Shown: piece by piece, positions 33,169 to 41,674 of the stretch
How positions within the stretch are numbered: the stretch's first letter is position 1
How the letters are laid out: each line of letters begins with the position of its first letter
NCBI GenBank assembly: GCA_947374485.1
Contig: CANCCF010000012.1
Location: forward strand, 1-48,996
Direction: 5' to 3'
Origin: Comamonadaceae bacterium
GTDB taxonomy: Bacteria > Pseudomonadota > Gammaproteobacteria > Burkholderiales > Burkholderiaceae_C
Length of the DNA: 48,996 nt
Position numbers and translations under genes: made by a program
The notes under the pieces: generated by a model
Told to the model about the DNA's origin: nothing
Database searches by the model: none
What the model saw: the letters and a program-made list of their open reading frames with translations, nothing else

Positions 33169-34173
33169 ATGCTCGACGAACGTTCCAAGATGTTGCTGAA
33201 AGCTCTGGTGGAGCGCTACATAGCCGACGGACAGCCGGTGGGCAGCCGAACGCTCTCCAAAGCCTCGGGGATGGAACTTTCGCCCGCCACCATCCGCAAC
33301 GTCATGTCCGACCTGGAAGAAATGGGTCTGATCGTCAGCCCGCACACCTCTGCCGGGCGCATTCCCACGGCGCGTGGCTACCGGCTGTTTGTCGACACCA
33401 TGCTCACGGTGCAGCCCACCTCGTATGCGCGCCACAGTCTGGCGCCGGACCAGCCGCAAAAGGTCATCTCCAACGCGGCCAACCTGCTCTCCAGCCTGTC
33501 GCAATTTGTGGGCGTGGTGATCACGCCCAAGCGCTCCTCGGCCTTTCGGCACATGGAGTTCTTGCGCCTTTCGGAAAAGCGCCTGCTGGTCATCATCGTC
33601 TCGCCCGAGGGCGATGTGCAAAACCGCGTCATCTACACCGAGGTCGACTACACCCAGGCCCAGCTGGTGGAGGCGGCCAATTTCCTCAACAGCAACTACG
33701 TGGGCCTGGACATCGACCAGGTGCGCGCGCGGCTACAGGGCGAGGTGGAGAGCCTGCGCTCCGAAATCGCCGCGCTCATGCAGGCGGCCGTGAACGTCAG
33801 CTCGGAAGCTATTCAAGACACCGAAGACGAGGTGGTGATTGCCGGTGAGCGCAACCTGCTGTCGGTGTCCGACTTTTCCAGCGACATGGGCCACCTGCGC
33901 CGCGCCTTTGATTTGTTCGAGCAAAAGGCCCAGCTGATGCGCCTGCTCGATATTGCGGGCCAGGCCGAGGGCGTGCGCATCTACATCGGCGGTGAAAGCC
34001 AGGTCGTGCCCTTTGAAGACCTGTCCATCGTCAGCAGCCCCTACGAGGTGGACGGCAAGGTGGTGGGCTCCCTGGGCGTGATTGGCCCTACCCGCATGCC
34101 CTATGACCGCATGATCCAGATTGTGGACATCACTTCCAAGCTCATGAGCAACGCACTCAGCCACAATAAGTAA
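33169..34173 (+). CDS. hrcA: Heat-inducible transcription repressor HrcA
   Basis: HrcA represses groE and dnaK operons by binding CIRCE. The 334-residue protein has an N-terminal winged helix (LKALVERYIADGQPVGSRTL, then SPATIRNVMSDLEEMGL), the wing motif SPHTSAGRIPTARGYR, a GAF-like middle, and the C-terminal LGVIGPTRMPYDRMI. ATG 33169 lies one codon after an in-frame TTG. No heat-shock chaperone operon follows; the next gene encodes an unknown repeat protein. Confidence 0.96.
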   Translation: MLDERSKMLLKALVERYIADGQPVGSRTLSKASGMELSPATIRNVMSDLEEMGLIVSPHTSAGRIPTARGYRLFVDTMLTVQPTSYARHSLAPDQPQKVISNAANLLSSLSQFVGVVITPKRSSAFRHMEFLRLSEKRLLVIIVSPEGDVQNRVIYTEVDYTQAQLVEAANFLNSNYVGLDIDQVRARLQGEVESLRSEIAALMQAAVNVSSEAIQDTEDEVVIAGERNLLSVSDFSSDMGHLRRAFDLFEQKAQLMRLLDIAGQAEGVRIYIGGESQVVPFEDLSIVSSPYEVDGKVVGSLGVIGPTRMPYDRMIQIVDITSKLMSNALSHNK

Positions 34174-34223
34174 TGGCGACCCGGTGGCAGCACCCCCTTT
34201 AACAAAAGACAGGGACAGACAAG

Positions 34224-34697
34224 ATGACCGAGAACCCCGACCTGCAGTTGGTGGCCAGTACCTATCCCATGTTTGGCAACAACATCAAACGTACGTGGGG
34301 CAGCGCGGAATTTGTTACCTACATCAAAGAGCTGCTGGTGGCTGCCAAAGGCAGTGGGGGCAACGGGCTTCCGGAGCCGGTGACGCAGGCTTTGCAACGC
34401 CTGTCAGATCTGCATGACCAAAACTTCCATGACCTGTTGCCGCATATGGACAACAACGAAAACTTCAAGTCGGTGAACCAGGAATTTCCGATCATCGGCG
34501 GCAAACTGGAGGCTTATTGGGGCCGCAAGGAATTTGGCCCGTTCATGAGCGAGTTGCTGCATGACAACCGTGGCGGCAACCGCAAAGGCTTCCCCTTTGA
34601 GACCCTCATGGCCTTGCACGCCCTGGCCGAGCAGCACAACCAGGAATACCGGCATCTGTTTCCCGCGGTGGACATCTGGAGCCAGGGGCAGAATTGA
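34224..34697 (+). CDS. Unknown protein made of two ~62-residue repeats
   Basis: I do not recognise the family. The 157-residue protein consists of two related units: one starting PMFGNNIKRTWGSAEF and one starting PIIGGKLEAYWGRKEF. Both continue as helix, Gly/Asn-rich turn and helix, and end with (D/E)QN(F/Y)...L(L/F)P and a following Asp. The conserved WG-x2-EF and Leu/His-rich helices suggest a small alpha-helical cytoplasmic protein; no signal peptide or membrane segment is visible. ATG 34224 has AGGGA upstream. It follows hrcA by 50 nt and could be co-transcribed. Confidence 0.8.
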   Translation: MTENPDLQLVASTYPMFGNNIKRTWGSAEFVTYIKELLVAAKGSGGNGLPEPVTQALQRLSDLHDQNFHDLLPHMDNNENFKSVNQEFPIIGGKLEAYWGRKEFGPFMSELLHDNRGGNRKGFPFETLMALHALAEQHNQEYRHLFPAVDIWSQGQN

Positions 34698-34754
34698 GGC
34701 AGGAGCGGGGCGATGCCGCGGCGTGGCGCAGCCCTTACAATCTCGCCTTCGGTT

Positions 34755-34831
34755 GGGGCGTTAGCTCAGTTGGTTAGAGCAGAGGACTCATAATCCTTTG
34801 GTCGAGTGTTCAAGTCACTCACGCCCTACCA
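34755..34831 (+). tRNA. tRNA with CAT anticodon (elongator Met or Ile2)
   Basis: The 77-nt cloverleaf has acceptor GGGGCGT/ACGCCCT with a G-U first pair, discriminator A and encoded CCA. The anticodon stem-loop GAGGA-CTCATAA-TCCTT gives CAT. The variable region and T-arm (TTGGTCG..., GTTCAAGTC) resemble tRNA-Ile2, whose C34 is modified to lysidine, but the sequence alone does not settle Met against Ile2. Confidence 0.9.
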
Positions 34832-34929
34832 TTCCTTCAAACTGTCCACGGCAGCTATTGCAGCGTGCCCAAGTGGCAAAGTACGGCCATACTCGCCGTC
34901 CCTTTGTACCCACCAAGTCAGGACACCCC

Positions 34930-35643
34930 ATGCGTGAAGCCAGCAAATCCATGATGCGGCGACTGCACGACAGCCGCTTTGCCAGCCGCTATTTTGTCGG
35001 CAACGGCATAGATATTGGGGCGGGTGCGGACCCGATACACGTTTACCGGGAGTTCTTTCCGGGCATGCAGGCCGTGCGCGCCTGGGACCTGCCAGATGGG
35101 GACGCGCAACTGCTGTCCGGGGTGTCCGATGGAAGCCTGGACTTTGTGCATTCCTCCCACTGCCTGGAGCACATGCGTGACCCCGTGGCAGCCCTGCAGA
35201 ACTGGTTTCGCGTGCTCAAGCCGGGCGGCCATATGGTGTGCGTGGTGCCGGATGAAGACCTGTACGAGCAGGGCCAGTTTCCATCCGCTTACAACGCCGA
35301 CCACAAGTGGACCTTTACGCTGTGGAAGGCCGCATCGTGGAGCCCGAAGTGCGTGAACGTGTTTGCCTTGCTGCCGCAGTTGGGCGCTACCGCACAGGTG
35401 CTCAAGGTGGAGCTGCTGGACGCAAGTTTCCGCTACGCACTGCCGCGCTTTGACCAGACCTGCACGCCGGTGGGAGAGTGCGCGATCGAGATCGTGCTGC
35501 GCAAGCACACGGCGGCGGAACTTGCCGCATGCGGGCGCTTGCCCGATGCTGGCCGCGCCCTGACACCCGCCGGGTTCAGCCTGCTGACGGGGCTGCAAGT
35601 GCCTGTTGCACCTGGGCCCGTAACGCAGCCTGCGTCGCGCTGA
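34930..35643 (+). CDS. Class I SAM-dependent methyltransferase
   Basis: This 237-residue protein has SAM-binding motif I GNGIDIGAGADP, motif II/III around SLDFVHSSHCLEHM, and the post-motif RVLKPGGHMVCVVPDEDLYE, typical of methyltransferase type 11 proteins acting on small molecules or glycans. ATG 34930 was chosen because upstream in-frame codons run into the tRNA gene. The substrate cannot be told; no biosynthetic cluster surrounds it. Confidence 0.88.
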   Translation: MREASKSMMRRLHDSRFASRYFVGNGIDIGAGADPIHVYREFFPGMQAVRAWDLPDGDAQLLSGVSDGSLDFVHSSHCLEHMRDPVAALQNWFRVLKPGGHMVCVVPDEDLYEQGQFPSAYNADHKWTFTLWKAASWSPKCVNVFALLPQLGATAQVLKVELLDASFRYALPRFDQTCTPVGECAIEIVLRKHTAAELAACGRLPDAGRALTPAGFSLLTGLQVPVAPGPVTQPASR

Positions 35644-35706
35644 GCGCAGTGTGCGGCGCAGGCCGCGTAGGGTGCCGATGGGTGTATCGACTGCTATATT
35701 CGGCCC

Positions 35707-36990
35707 ATGTGGAAAAAGCCCGGTACGCCTGTACCTATTGAACCCTCGCAAGTTGTTGTCGGCCTGTATATCTGGCTGGACATCAGCTGGGTCGACCACC
35801 CTTTCCTCACCAGCCGCATCATGGTGTCCACTGAAAAAGAGATCGCCATGATCCGCGCCCACCATGTGGAGGGGCGCCTGTATTACTACCCCGACATGAG
35901 CCGGGCCGAACCGAGGCCCGTGAGCCGATTGCCTTCGCAGTCCGAGGCCGAATTGTCGGCCGCCGAGCTGGAGGCTGCCGCATTGCGACTGGAAGTGCAG
36001 GCGCTGGAAGCAACCAAGAAGGCGAAGTTGCAGCGGCAAAGGCTGGCGGCGCAAAGGGCCGACAAAAACTGGGAGGATGCGGCGCGCGCCACGCGCGAGG
36101 CGCTGCTCAACATGGCCCGTTCACCCAAGACGGCTGGCACCCAGTTGTCACAGCTCTCGCGCCAAACGGCCTCGGCCATTGCCAAGGGCCAGGAGGTGTT
36201 GCTGCACCTGCTGGGCGACAAGAAGGGGCAGGGCCCGCAGTTCCATGCCTTGAATGTGATGACGCTCAGCATGGTGGTGGGCAAGCACGCCGGGCTGACC
36301 GAGCGCGAACTGGCGGACCTGGCGCTGGGCGCACTGGCCCACGATGGCGGCAAGGCGCAAATTCCGGTGGCCATTCTGCAATCGGCCACGCGCAAGAAAT
36401 TTGAAGAAGATTTTTACCGCCAGCACGTGCAGTTCAGCGTGCAGTTTGCCACCGAGTCGGGCGTCTTCACGCCGGAGGCGCTGGCCGTGATAGCAGACCA
36501 CCATGAGTGCGCCGATGGCACCGGATGGCCGAAGTCCAAGAAGGAAACCAGCCGGGCTGCGCGCATTCTCGCTTTGGTGAACCGCTACGACCGTCTGTGC
36601 ACACCCGAAGCGTCCGGGCGTGAAGCGCTGATGCCCAGCGAAGCCTTGGCCACCCTGTTTCGCACCTTGGCTGGCAAATACGACAAGTCCCTCCTGAGCA
36701 CCCTGATCAAATTGCTGGGGGTGTACCCCCCCGGCACCGTGGTGCAACTGAGCGATGGCAGCCTGGCCCTGGTGGTGTCACCCGGCGCCACCAGCCTGCA
36801 GCCTCGGGTGCTGATCTACAGCCCGGAGGTGCCGCGGGACGAGGCTCCCACCCTGGACCTGGCGGATGAGCCTGGCCTGAAGGTGACCGAGGCCATACGG
36901 CCCTCTACGCTGCCACCGGACGTGCTGGACTGGCTCAACCCCCAGCAGCGCCTCTCGTACTTCTACTCGGTCTCTGGCAGCGACGTCTAG
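35707..36990 (+). CDS. HD-GYP domain protein with DUF3391 N-terminus (GWP variant)
   Basis: HD-GYP proteins hydrolyse c-di-GMP. The 427-residue protein has an N-terminal DUF3391-like segment (VVVGLYIWLDISWVDHPF), a coiled coil at about 80-135, then the HD-GYP domain. Metal-ligand candidates are H180, H212-D213, K216, H240 and H265-H266-E267. The GYP triad is GWP (residues 273-275), and the usual Asp in the downstream aDvyDA motif is Asn (VNRYDRL). Activity is therefore possible but not certain. The stop shares CTAG with the convergent diguanylate cyclase. Confidence 0.9.
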   Translation: MWKKPGTPVPIEPSQVVVGLYIWLDISWVDHPFLTSRIMVSTEKEIAMIRAHHVEGRLYYYPDMSRAEPRPVSRLPSQSEAELSAAELEAAALRLEVQALEATKKAKLQRQRLAAQRADKNWEDAARATREALLNMARSPKTAGTQLSQLSRQTASAIAKGQEVLLHLLGDKKGQGPQFHALNVMTLSMVVGKHAGLTERELADLALGALAHDGGKAQIPVAILQSATRKKFEEDFYRQHVQFSVQFATESGVFTPEALAVIADHHECADGTGWPKSKKETSRAARILALVNRYDRLCTPEASGREALMPSEALATLFRTLAGKYDKSLLSTLIKLLGVYPPGTVVQLSDGSLALVVSPGATSLQPRVLIYSPEVPRDEAPTLDLADEPGLKVTEAIRPSTLPPDVLDWLNPQQRLSYFYSVSGSDV

Positions 36991-37625
36991 AACAGGGGCA
37001 TGAGGCCGGAGGACTTGCAGTCGTACATGGCCTGGTCGGCCACATGCAGCATGGTTTCCATGCTGGCACCGTCGCCGGGGTAGAGCGCAAAGCCCAGGCT
37101 GCCGCCCACGCTGACTACGGTGCCGTCGCCCAGTTCAACCTTTTCTGCCAGCATGTCGATGAGCTTCTGGCCGATCTGGGCCAGTTCGCGCCGGTCTTCG
37201 ATGGACTCGAGGATCACCACAAATTCGTCACCGCCCAGGCGCGACACCGTGTCCGAGGCGCGCACAGTCTCCATCAGGCGCCGCCCCATGGTAACCAGCA
37301 CCTGGTCCCCGGCGGCGTGGCCATGGCGGTCATTGATGGCCTTGAAGCTGTTCAGGTCGATCATGATGGCCGCAAATGGAATGCGGCTGCGCTTGGAGCG
37401 CTCGATGGCAAGGTGGAAGCGGTCAACCAGCAGGGCCCGGTTGGCAAGTCCGGTAAGGTGGTCGTAATAGGCCTGCTCACGCAAGGTACTTTCAGCGGCC
37501 TGCAGGCTTTGCAGGTTGTGGCGCAAGTCCACTTCAATGGCACGTGCGCGTCCGAGCCTGACTGCCAGAATCAGGATCGTCGCTCCCATGGCGATTGCCA
37601 AGACGAAAAGTGCGGTAGTTAGCAA
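36987..37625 (-). CDS. Small membrane-anchored GGDEF diguanylate cyclase
   Basis: The 212-residue protein has one N-terminal membrane helix (about residues 3-23), a short helical linker and a full GGDEF domain: DHLTGL (55-60), RLGGDEFVV with GGDEF at 131-135, and an RxxD inhibitory site (R122-D125) at the canonical five-residue distance. It should make c-di-GMP with product feedback. The start is unclear: TTG 37625 keeps the whole membrane helix, while ATG 37589 would trim it. Its 3' end overlaps the HD-GYP gene by 4 nt. Confidence 0.9.
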   Translation of the reverse strand: MLTTALFVLAIAMGATILILAVRLGRARAIEVDLRHNLQSLQAAESTLREQAYYDHLTGLANRALLVDRFHLAIERSKRSRIPFAAIMIDLNSFKAINDRHGHAAGDQVLVTMGRRLMETVRASDTVSRLGGDEFVVILESIEDRRELAQIGQKLIDMLAEKVELGDGTVVSVGGSLGFALYPGDGASMETMLHVADQAMYDCKSSGLMPLF

Positions 37626-37702
37626 AGCAGTGCTTGTTGTTATGTATGTATTCTGAGGCCAACAGCGCCAATGCGCCAGCCTTTACGCGCAGCCACCGCA
37701 GC

Positions 37703-38890
37703 TTAGTGGTGCCGGGGCTTGACAGTCAGGCACAGCAGTGCCAAAGCGCAGATGGCAGCGCCTGCGTAAAACGTGAAGGCCGGGCCCAAGCGGTCCCAGA
37801 GCCAGCCCGCAAGGCCACTGGCCAGCAACATGGCCAGCCCGCTCAGCAGGTTAAAAAAACCGTAGGCCGTGCCGCGCAAGTCCTTGGGTGCGGTATCGGC
37901 CACCATGGTGGCCAACAGGCCCTGGGTCATGCCCATGTGAATGCCCCACAGTGCAATGCCGCCCAGCAGTGTCGTCCAGTGTGTACTGGATGCCAGCACC
38001 AGGTCGGCAGCCGCCAGCACCACCAGGCCCGCAAACAGCAGCGTGCTGTGGCGCATGCGGTCGGACAGTTTGCCAAAGGGGTAGGCGCTGCCCGCGTACA
38101 GCAGATTCATGGCCACCATGACCAGTGGCACCAGTGCCAGGGCCACGCCGCTTTGCTGCGCGCGCAGCACCAGAAAGGCCTCGCTGAAGCGTGCCAGAGT
38201 GAAGACGCCACCGACCAGAACCGTCCACCAATAGGTGCGCCCCAGGCGCTTCAGATTGCGCCGGCTGATGGGGTTGCTGCGCGGCCCCTTGTGTTCTGCC
38301 TCGGGTTCCCGTATGCCCAGCACCAGCAAAGCCACGGCCAGCAGGCCGGGCACCAGGGCGACCCAGAACACGGCTCGAAAATCATTCGCCCACAACAACA
38401 TCAGCCCAACCCCCAACAAGGGCCCCAGAAAAGCCCCCACCGTATCCAGCGACTGGCGCAGGCCGAAGGCCGCACCCCGCATATGCGAGGGCGTGATGTC
38501 TGCCACCAAGGCATCGCGCGGCGCACCGCGTATGCCCTTGCCCACCCGGTCTATCAGGCGCGCGGTGAGCACCAGGCCGGCCGATCCGGCCAGCGCAAAC
38601 AGCGGTTTGCTCAGGGCTCCGAGCGCGTAGCCGCAGACCGCCAAGCGCTTGCGCCGCCCCAGGTAATCGCTGAGCACGCCGGAGAACACCTTGACGATCA
38701 GCGCTGTGGATTCGGCCAGGCCCTCAATCAGGCCCACCGTGAAGGCGGATGTGCCCAGCACCGTCACCATGAACAGTGGCAACAGGCTGTGGATCATTTC
38801 TGAGGAAATGTCCATCAACATGCTGACAAACCCCAGCACCCAGACCCCTTTGGGGATCTGGCGCAGCAGGCGAAAGGACGGGGTGGGCAT
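37703..38890 (-). CDS. Major facilitator superfamily transporter
   Basis: This 395-residue protein has 11-12 predicted membrane helices. The MFS motif A is present in the first half (GVLSDYLGRRKRL), and LIDRVGKGIRGAPRDALVAD follows in the next loop. The second half repeats the pattern (GKLSDRMRH). It is of the drug/metabolite exporter type; the substrate is not evident. ATG 38890 follows the dmeF-like gene stop by 17 nt, so the two are probably co-transcribed. Confidence 0.9.
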   Translation of the reverse strand: MPTPSFRLLRQIPKGVWVLGFVSMLMDISSEMIHSLLPLFMVTVLGTSAFTVGLIEGLAESTALIVKVFSGVLSDYLGRRKRLAVCGYALGALSKPLFALAGSAGLVLTARLIDRVGKGIRGAPRDALVADITPSHMRGAAFGLRQSLDTVGAFLGPLLGVGLMLLWANDFRAVFWVALVPGLLAVALLVLGIREPEAEHKGPRSNPISRRNLKRLGRTYWWTVLVGGVFTLARFSEAFLVLRAQQSGVALALVPLVMVAMNLLYAGSAYPFGKLSDRMRHSTLLFAGLVVLAAADLVLASSTHWTTLLGGIALWGIHMGMTQGLLATMVADTAPKDLRGTAYGFFNLLSGLAMLLASGLAGWLWDRLGPAFTFYAGAAICALALLCLTVKPRHH

Positions 38891-38907
38891 GGCGTGTGTT
38901 CTTGAAA

Positions 38908-39891
38908 TCAGCCCGTGTGCGCCATGGCGCCGGGGTAGCGGTGGATTTCGATGGTGGCATGCACCACCTCTTCGTGTTGGCCCAAGCTTGCGCGGATGTG
39001 TGCTGGCGTGAGTGCCGCATCCTCGGTCACCACACTGAGGGCGCAGGCATACACATTCTTGCCCACGCGCCACACGTGCAGATCGGTGACGCGGGTCAGG
39101 GTCCCTGGGGCGCCACTGGCCTCCGCAACAGAGCGGATCTCTTCCACCACCGGGTGGTCCATTTCGCGGTCCAGCAGCACACGGCTGGTGTCCACGATCA
39201 GCCCCTTGGCCCACACCGCCACCAGCACAGCGCCCAGCAGGCCGGTGGCCGGGTCCAGCCAGGCCCAGCCAAACAGCCAGCCTCCGGCCAAGGCCGCAAT
39301 CGCCAGCACCGAGGTGGCGGCATCGGCAATCACGTGGATGTAGGCGGACTTCAGGTTCAGGTCCTGGTGCGGCGCCTTGCCATGGGCGTGGTGGCCATGG
39401 CCGTGGTGTTCATGCGCATGGCCGTGCGTGTGCTTGTGGGCTTTGCCCAGGATCAGCGCACAGACCAGGTTGACCAGCAGGCCCAGCACGGCAATCGCAA
39501 TCGCCTCGCGGTAATGTATGGCTTGGGGTGAGAGCAAACGCTCGGCCGAGCCAAACACCATGAGCGCGGCCACCCCGAGTAAAAAGATCGCGCTGGCAAA
39601 GCCGCCCAGCACCTCGATCTTCCAGGTGCCAAAGGCAAAACGCGTGTCCTGTGCGTAGCGCCGGGCAGCCGCATAGGCAAAGGCGCTCAGGCCAATCGCC
39701 ACTGCGTGCGAGCTCATGTGCCAGCCATCGGCCAGCAGCGCCATCGAGTTGAACCACCAGCCCGCCGCAATCTCCACCACCATCATGGCCGCGGTTATCC
39801 ACATCACCAGCCGCGTGCTGCGTTCGGCCAGCGGATTGCTTTGGTCGAACACGTGGTCGTGCACCCAGCGCGAAAGATTGTCGGATTTCAT
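38908..39891 (-). CDS. dmeF: Cation diffusion facilitator, DmeF-type Co/Ni exporter
   Basis: This 327-residue protein has six membrane helices. Metal-site residues are visible in MALLADGWHMSSHA (helix 2) and HVIADAATSV (helix 5), and a His-rich cytoplasmic loop (about 150-170) lies between helices 4 and 5. FGTWKIEVLGGFASAI and the N-terminal HDHVF match my recollection of rhizobial DmeF, which exports Co and Ni. No dmeR-type regulator is adjacent. ATG 39891 is the only sensible start. Confidence 0.88.
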   Translation of the reverse strand: MKSDNLSRWVHDHVFDQSNPLAERSTRLVMWITAAMMVVEIAAGWWFNSMALLADGWHMSSHAVAIGLSAFAYAAARRYAQDTRFAFGTWKIEVLGGFASAIFLLGVAALMVFGSAERLLSPQAIHYREAIAIAVLGLLVNLVCALILGKAHKHTHGHAHEHHGHGHHAHGKAPHQDLNLKSAYIHVIADAATSVLAIAALAGGWLFGWAWLDPATGLLGAVLVAVWAKGLIVDTSRVLLDREMDHPVVEEIRSVAEASGAPGTLTRVTDLHVWRVGKNVYACALSVVTEDAALTPAHIRASLGQHEEVVHATIEIHRYPGAMAHTG

Positions 39892-39931
39892 ATCAATTCA
39901 TTCTGCCACGCCGAAATGCCAAAATTCCTCT

Positions 39932-39939
39932 GCTATAAT
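39932..39939 (+). promoter_or_regulatory. Extended -10 promoter of tRNA-Arg
   Basis: TGCTATAAT has a perfect TATAAT (39934-39939) preceded by an extended-10 TG, 10 nt before the tRNA 5' end, and is followed by a GC-rich discriminator of the kind found at stable-RNA promoters. No consensus -35 box is visible. Confidence 0.65.
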
Positions 39940-39949
39940 TCGAGGCTTG

Positions 39950-40026
39950 GCGGCTGTAGCTCAGTTGGATAGAGTACTTGGCTACGAACCAAGGGGTCGT
40001 GGGTTCAATTCCTGCCAGCCGCACCA
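39950..40026 (+). tRNA. tRNA-Arg (ACG)
   Basis: The 77-nt cloverleaf has a perfect acceptor stem (GCGGCTG/CAGCCGC), discriminator A and encoded CCA. The anticodon arm CTTGG-CTACGAA-CCAAG gives ACG, read as ICG after deamination. It has its own promoter and terminator, so it is a monocistronic unit. Confidence 0.97.
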
Positions 40027-40034
40027 AATCGGAT

Positions 40035-40066
40035 AGCCCTGGAACAGCAATGTTCCAGGGCTTTTT
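40035..40066 (+). terminator. Rho-independent terminator after tRNA-Arg
   Basis: A perfect 12-bp stem (40035-40046 with 40051-40062), a GCAA tetraloop and a run of five T make a textbook terminator 8 nt past the tRNA CCA end. Confidence 0.95.
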
Positions 40067-40158
40067 CGTTGGTGGTGTCTGCTGCATTGCGAATTGTGGA
40101 CCTTGCTCAGGCACGGCCTCCCCACAATCAGGGTTTGCCATGTTTCGGAGCGCATGCC

Positions 40159-41283
40159 ATGCCCCCCTCGCAACTTTCATCACCGCATGGCAATGGCCCC
40201 GTGCCCAGACGCGCTGCGGCAACCCTGCCGGGCCAGGTGGTGCTGGTGTTGCAGGGCGGCGGTGCCCTGGGGGCCTACCAGGCGGGCGTGTACCAGGCCA
40301 TGCAGGAAGCGGGCATTGAGCCGGACTGGGTCATAGGCACCTCCATTGGTGCCTTCAATGCCGCCCTGATTGCAGGCAATCCGCCCGAGCTGCGGCTGCA
40401 GCGTCTGCGTAGCTTCTGGCAAAGCCTGGGGCAATGTGCAGTCCCGGGTTTGTCGGCCTGGCTGACCGTCACTGCGGGCATTCCCTCGTTCTTTGTACCC
40501 AATCCGTTGGTCTTGCTGGGCCAGCGGGCCCATGTGGGTGCGGAGCGCGCGGCCTACTACAGCACCGCCCCGTTGCGCCACACCTTGCAGGGCCTGCTGG
40601 ATCTGGACTATCTCAACGCCCGCCATGTGCGCATGGCCCTGGGAGCCGTAAAAATTGCCACCGGCGAAATGTGCTATTTCGACAGCCGGGCGGAGCCTCT
40701 CGGCCTGGACAGCATTCTGGCCTCGGGCGCATTGCCGCCTGCCTTTCCGGCGGTGCGCGTCAAGGGCGATTTTTACTGGGACGGCGGCATCTACTCCAAC
40801 ACCCCGATCGAGGCGGTGCTGGACGACAAGCCGCGTCGCGATTCGCTGATCTTTGCAGTGGACCTGTGGAGCGCCCGGGGCCCGGTGCCGGAGTCGCTTT
40901 GGCAGGTGGAGGGCAAGGAAAAAGACATCCGCTATGCCAGCCGTTCGGACAGCCACATTGCGCGGCAAAAGCAACTGCACCATCTGCGCCACGTCATACA
41001 GGAACTGGCCGATGCACTGCCCGAAGGTGCGCGCACCCTTCCCGAGGTTCAGGCGCTGACGGCCTGGGGCTGCCGCACCGTGATGCACATTGCCAGAATC
41101 ATTGCGCCCAACGCCGCCAACGAAGACCCGCTGATCGACATCGACTTTTCGCCCGTCCACATCGAAGCCCGTTGGCAGGCCGGCTACCGCGATGCCCAGG
41201 CCATGATTGACCGTGCACCCTGGAGCCTGCCGGTGGACCCCGCCGAAGGCATCGTGATCCACGAAGCCACAGGCACCCTGTAG
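40159..41283 (+). CDS. Patatin-like phospholipase
   Basis: The 374-residue protein has the patatin oxyanion motif LQGGGALGAYQAGV (from residue 31), the nucleophile motif GTSIG with Ser62, and the Asp of the dyad in WDGGIYSNTP. It belongs to the bacterial patatin group with a C-terminal DUF3734-like extension (SRSDSHIARQKQLHHL). It probably acts as an acyl hydrolase on lipids or polyhydroxyalkanoate-related substrates; no partner gene shows which. ATG 40159 was preferred; upstream in-frame codons reach back toward the tRNA terminator. Confidence 0.92.
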   Translation: MPPSQLSSPHGNGPVPRRAAATLPGQVVLVLQGGGALGAYQAGVYQAMQEAGIEPDWVIGTSIGAFNAALIAGNPPELRLQRLRSFWQSLGQCAVPGLSAWLTVTAGIPSFFVPNPLVLLGQRAHVGAERAAYYSTAPLRHTLQGLLDLDYLNARHVRMALGAVKIATGEMCYFDSRAEPLGLDSILASGALPPAFPAVRVKGDFYWDGGIYSNTPIEAVLDDKPRRDSLIFAVDLWSARGPVPESLWQVEGKEKDIRYASRSDSHIARQKQLHHLRHVIQELADALPEGARTLPEVQALTAWGCRTVMHIARIIAPNAANEDPLIDIDFSPVHIEARWQAGYRDAQAMIDRAPWSLPVDPAEGIVIHEATGTL

Positions 41284-41360
41284 CGGTCGGGCAGCGACAA
41301 ACGGTTGTCAGCCCGTCTGCGCGGCGCCATACTTTGGCGTCCTGTTGAAAAGAGCCCGCC

Positions 41361-41630
41361 ATGGTCACCGTCGAGTTTGCCTCCAGCCTGCGCCGCCACG
41401 TGGATTGCGCGCCCCAAAGCGTGGCTGCGGCCAGCCTGCGCGCGGTGCTCGAAGCCGCCCTGCAGGCCGCGCCCGCGCTGGCGCCCTATGTGTTTGACGA
41501 CCAGCGCTGCGTGCGCAAACACGTGGCCGTCTTCATCAACCAGAGCCTGGTGCAGGACCGCCAGCACCTGGACCAGCTGCTGCAAGACGGTGACCAGCTG
41601 TTGGTGATCCAGGCCCTCACTGGCGGCTGA
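41361..41630 (+). CDS. MoaD/ThiS-like ubiquitin-fold sulfur carrier protein
   Basis: The 89-residue protein has a beta-grasp pattern and ends ALTGG, the C-terminal Gly-Gly that MoaD and ThiS need for adenylation and thiocarboxylate formation. The hydrophobic patch HVAVFINQSLV and the final DGDQLLVIQALTGG fit the family. No moaE, thiG or E1-like gene is nearby, so it is not obviously for molybdopterin or thiamine. It is followed 44 nt later by a BNR-repeat protein gene, and I recall this pairing from other genomes. Confidence 0.85.
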   Translation: MVTVEFASSLRRHVDCAPQSVAAASLRAVLEAALQAAPALAPYVFDDQRCVRKHVAVFINQSLVQDRQHLDQLLQDGDQLLVIQALTGG

Positions 41631-41674
41631 TGCCGCGCCCAACCCACGCCCAACCTCACAAGAAAGGAAGCCCC

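Noticed and set aside
31391..33169. A 592-codon plus-strand frame opposite recN and nadK
   Set aside because: It spans two genes with diagnostic RecN and NadK motifs and their junction; composition is typical of antisense shadows.
39950..40066. tRNA-Arg as an integration site for a mobile element
   Set aside because: No integrase, no direct repeat of the tRNA 3' end and no foreign-looking block next to it were seen.
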